From Epinephelus fuscoguttatus (taxonomy: Eukaryota; Chordata; Actinopteri; Perciformes; Serranidae), in assembly GCF_011397635.1 (NCBI RefSeq), contig NC_064753.1, positions 29,970,322 to 30,034,321 on the forward strand: DNA of 64,000 nt, read 5' to 3'. Positions within the stretch are counted from its first letter, which is position 1; the number at the start of each line of letters is the position of its first letter. The notes under the pieces are model-generated. The model was not told the DNA's origin. It was given only the letters and a program-made list of their open reading frames with translations, and made no database searches. Below are positions 62,101 through 64,000 of this stretch, in pieces. A program made the translations under genes and the position numbers.

Positions 62101-63835
62101 TTAAATCACTGCTCTGCTTACAAATGAACATCAGTTCTGTAACTGTTTTGTTTTTTTGTTACCGTTCCTTTTGGCTCGGACTTCATCCTGGGAGCTCGTT
62201 CGCTCTCCCAGTATAACTTACCATGTTATTCATCTAATTTTCTCTAATTTGATTCAATTATGTGTCTGTTTTGTTGTGCAGAACAGCTGAAAAACAGAAT
62301 CAGTGTGAGAATAGCGTCAACACGTCCAATTGGCAGTACCACTCTGGAAAAACAAACAAAAACTGTTGCGGGCAGGCTGACTTCACTGAAACAGATTCTG
62401 CATGAATACTTTTTTACTCTGAAATTATTAACTGAAATGCTGTCCATCTTGAAATTAATAAACAAGAGCATTTCAAAAGTCTGACACTACCACTGAGAGG
62501 TTTAGAATGAGCCTTGTAGGAGACATTAAAACTACCAGGTGAAAGCTTAAAGGTCCAGTGTGAAGGATTTAGGGGGTTATATCAGCAGAAATGGAATATG
62601 ATATATTAAGTATATTTTCTGTAGTGTACAATCACCTAAAAAATAAGAACTGTCGTGATTTAGTTACCTTAGAATGAGCTGTTTTAATCTACATAGGGAT
62701 CCTTATCCATAGAGTCTACCATGTTTCTACAGTAGCCCTTAAGGGACAAACCAGACACTGGCTCTAGATTGGATCATTTGCATTATAGCGCTTACTGTGC
62801 ACATGGACAGTCAACATGGTGGCTCATGTACATGCAGGGGCTCAGTGCTCTACATATCAGGGCTCTTTAATTAGTTTACTGGCGGTTTACTTTTTACTGA
62901 GCGCCACGTATGCACAGGCATGTGTAAAATACAGCTGCCAAGAACTGCTTGCCATCGATTCGACGCCCAGAAACTTTATTTTCAACTAGGAAGACCCCAG
63001 GCACGACATCCCATCGGAGCTTGTCAGAGCACCGGTGTCTCCGTGGATTCCTTTCCCAGCCAGAAAGCGACAGAGGCAGCGTGGAGCGATGAAGCAGAAG
63101 CGAGGCTGTCAAGCTGGGATATGAGCTAGGCTAAGCAGAGACCCGCACAATCCTTCGCTGCCGAGCCTCTTCGTCACAAATGCCAGATCATAGTCAGTTT
63201 GTTTTGGAGAGGAGGAGACCTCTCTGGATGTTAAGTTTTCAGAGAAAAAAGGTAAACACACTTTAGCAGGTGCTGGGCTAGCAGCCCGTCTACAACATGG
63301 CCAAATCGCGCAGGATAATAATTCAGCTCCCAGTGAAAACCTCCTTTCCAAAGATCACTGTATGAATTCTAATCGGGAATTCACCACAAGAAGCCACTAA
63401 ATCCCCCTAAATCCTGCACCCTGGACCTTTAAGCTGAAAATTTAATGTCCTCTGCAGAGATGCTATTGTCTTTTCTCATTATTACAGTGTGAAACAAATA
63501 TAAATGTTCAGGTGTATTTTTTGTCTTTTCTGAATTATAATCAGGAGCAAAATGTGTTGAATCAGTAGACGTCAGCCTTTCAGTTCTTATGTTCCCAGCT
63601 CGTCCTAAAATAGATCAAGGTGATGTCAGAAAGGCTCCCCTCTGTGCGCTCTTTGTTCTCTAGCCATCTGTCATAATTCAGCCCGTTCTCCTTGTTGCTC
63701 ACAGAAGCTCAGCCCACCCCGGACGTTTACCAAGGAGAGGTCATGGATATGCTGAAGGAGTTCACAAAGAACCACAACCACGAACAGAGGTTAGATGCAC
63801 CCAGCTTGGAGTACCTGGAAAAGGAAAGCCAATGA
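59171..63835 (+). CDS. sdhaf2: Succinate dehydrogenase assembly factor 2, mitochondrial (SDH5)
   Basis: Assembly factor needed for covalent attachment of FAD to SDHA, the flavoprotein of complex II, in the mitochondrial matrix. Coding exons: 59171-59197, 60583-60806, 61571-61680, 63705-63835; phases agree and the product is 163 residues (human 166). The first 35 or so residues, [20 protein letters not shown] onward, are rich in Arg, Ala and Ser and lack acids, as a mitochondrial presequence should. Conserved landmarks follow: [62 protein letters not shown] and the C-terminal LEYLEKESQ. The donor after exon 2 (AG/GTTGTT) is weak. A TTAA transposon sits in the last intron. The 3' UTR runs off the right edge. 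Confidence 0.97.
62551..63428. mobile_element. TTAA-target DNA transposon copy C, complete
   Basis: TTAA is present on both sides (62547-62550, 63429-63432). The ends are AGGTCCAGTGTGAAGG and, inverted, AGGTCCAGGGTGCAGG, and the match continues through GATTTAGGGGG, giving about 26 bp with two differences. The flanks AGC and GCT extend the symmetry around TTAA. The interior shares CAGAAATGGAA, CCTTAGAATGAGC, TTTCTACAGTAGCCC and ACTGGCTCTAGAT with copy A. No transposase frame. It is in the last sdhaf2 intron. Confidence 0.8.
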
Positions 63836-64000
63836 GGTCCATGGCCCTTTGAACCGTCTCAGAGACTCATTTTTAGGTGGGGCACTGGGTGAAATATCAG
63901 TGTCACAACCCACTGGAAAAATACCTCAGAGGTCAGCTGTGTGTTTCCAGTTACACACACTGAGGTTGAACAAAATTGTGGAATGGAAAATATTTAGTGC
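63836..64000 (+). other. sdhaf2: sdhaf2 3' untranslated region, incomplete
   Basis: Sequence directly after the TGA at 63833-63835. No AATAAA or ATTAAA is found before the window ends, so the transcript end lies further right. Confidence 0.7.

Overview
This is a window of vertebrate nuclear DNA, almost certainly from a ray-finned (teleost, probably percomorph-like) fish. The genes are split into small exons with GT-AG introns. The proteins are vertebrate ones in a fish-like form. The introns are packed with repeats familiar from fish genomes: an L2-type LINE with an ATTG-rich tail, tRNA-derived SINEs, and many short terminal-inverted-repeat DNA transposons of hAT, PIF/Harbinger and TTAA-target type. 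There is no sign of bacterial or viral sequence, operons or CRISPR.

Five protein genes can be read. (1) dagla, diacylglycerol lipase alpha, minus strand: 13 coding exons from 15066 down to 3033 encode about the first 504 residues, through the GHSLG nucleophile motif; the rest lies beyond the left edge. A probable non-coding first exon and CpG-rich promoter sit near 39.3-40.1 kb, giving a 24-kb first intron. (2) cend1, plus strand, single coding exon 43915-44199. (3) polr2l (RPB10), plus strand, coding exons 48150-48244 and 50287-50395. (4) cpsf7 (CFIm59), minus strand, eight coding exons from 58390 to 53244. (5) sdhaf2, plus strand, four coding exons from 59171 to 63835. cpsf7 and sdhaf2 are divergent, with 780 bp between their start codons. 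Every coding junction listed was checked for reading phase.

The genes do not form a pathway: endocannabinoid synthesis, neuronal differentiation, RNA polymerase subunit, pre-mRNA 3' end processing, and complex II flavinylation. In human, dagla, cpsf7 and sdhaf2 belong to 11q12 and cend1 and polr2l to 11p15.5, so the window joins two human chromosome 11 blocks.

Most of the remaining sequence is intron or intergenic DNA with a readable record of transposon insertions. Several have exact target-site duplications: 8 bp for hAT elements at 23723, 26741 and 49316, TAA for Harbinger elements at 4243 and 37806, and TTAA for elements at 25711, 31720, 53835 and 62551. The polr2l intron holds two TTAA elements that share one TTAA, each carrying a later insertion. 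The last large cpsf7 intron holds an almost perfect palindrome with arms of about 280 bp. I found no previously undescribed system. The most testable new points are a putative dagla upstream ORF whose stop overlaps the dagla start (TGATG) and the cpsf7 intronic palindrome.
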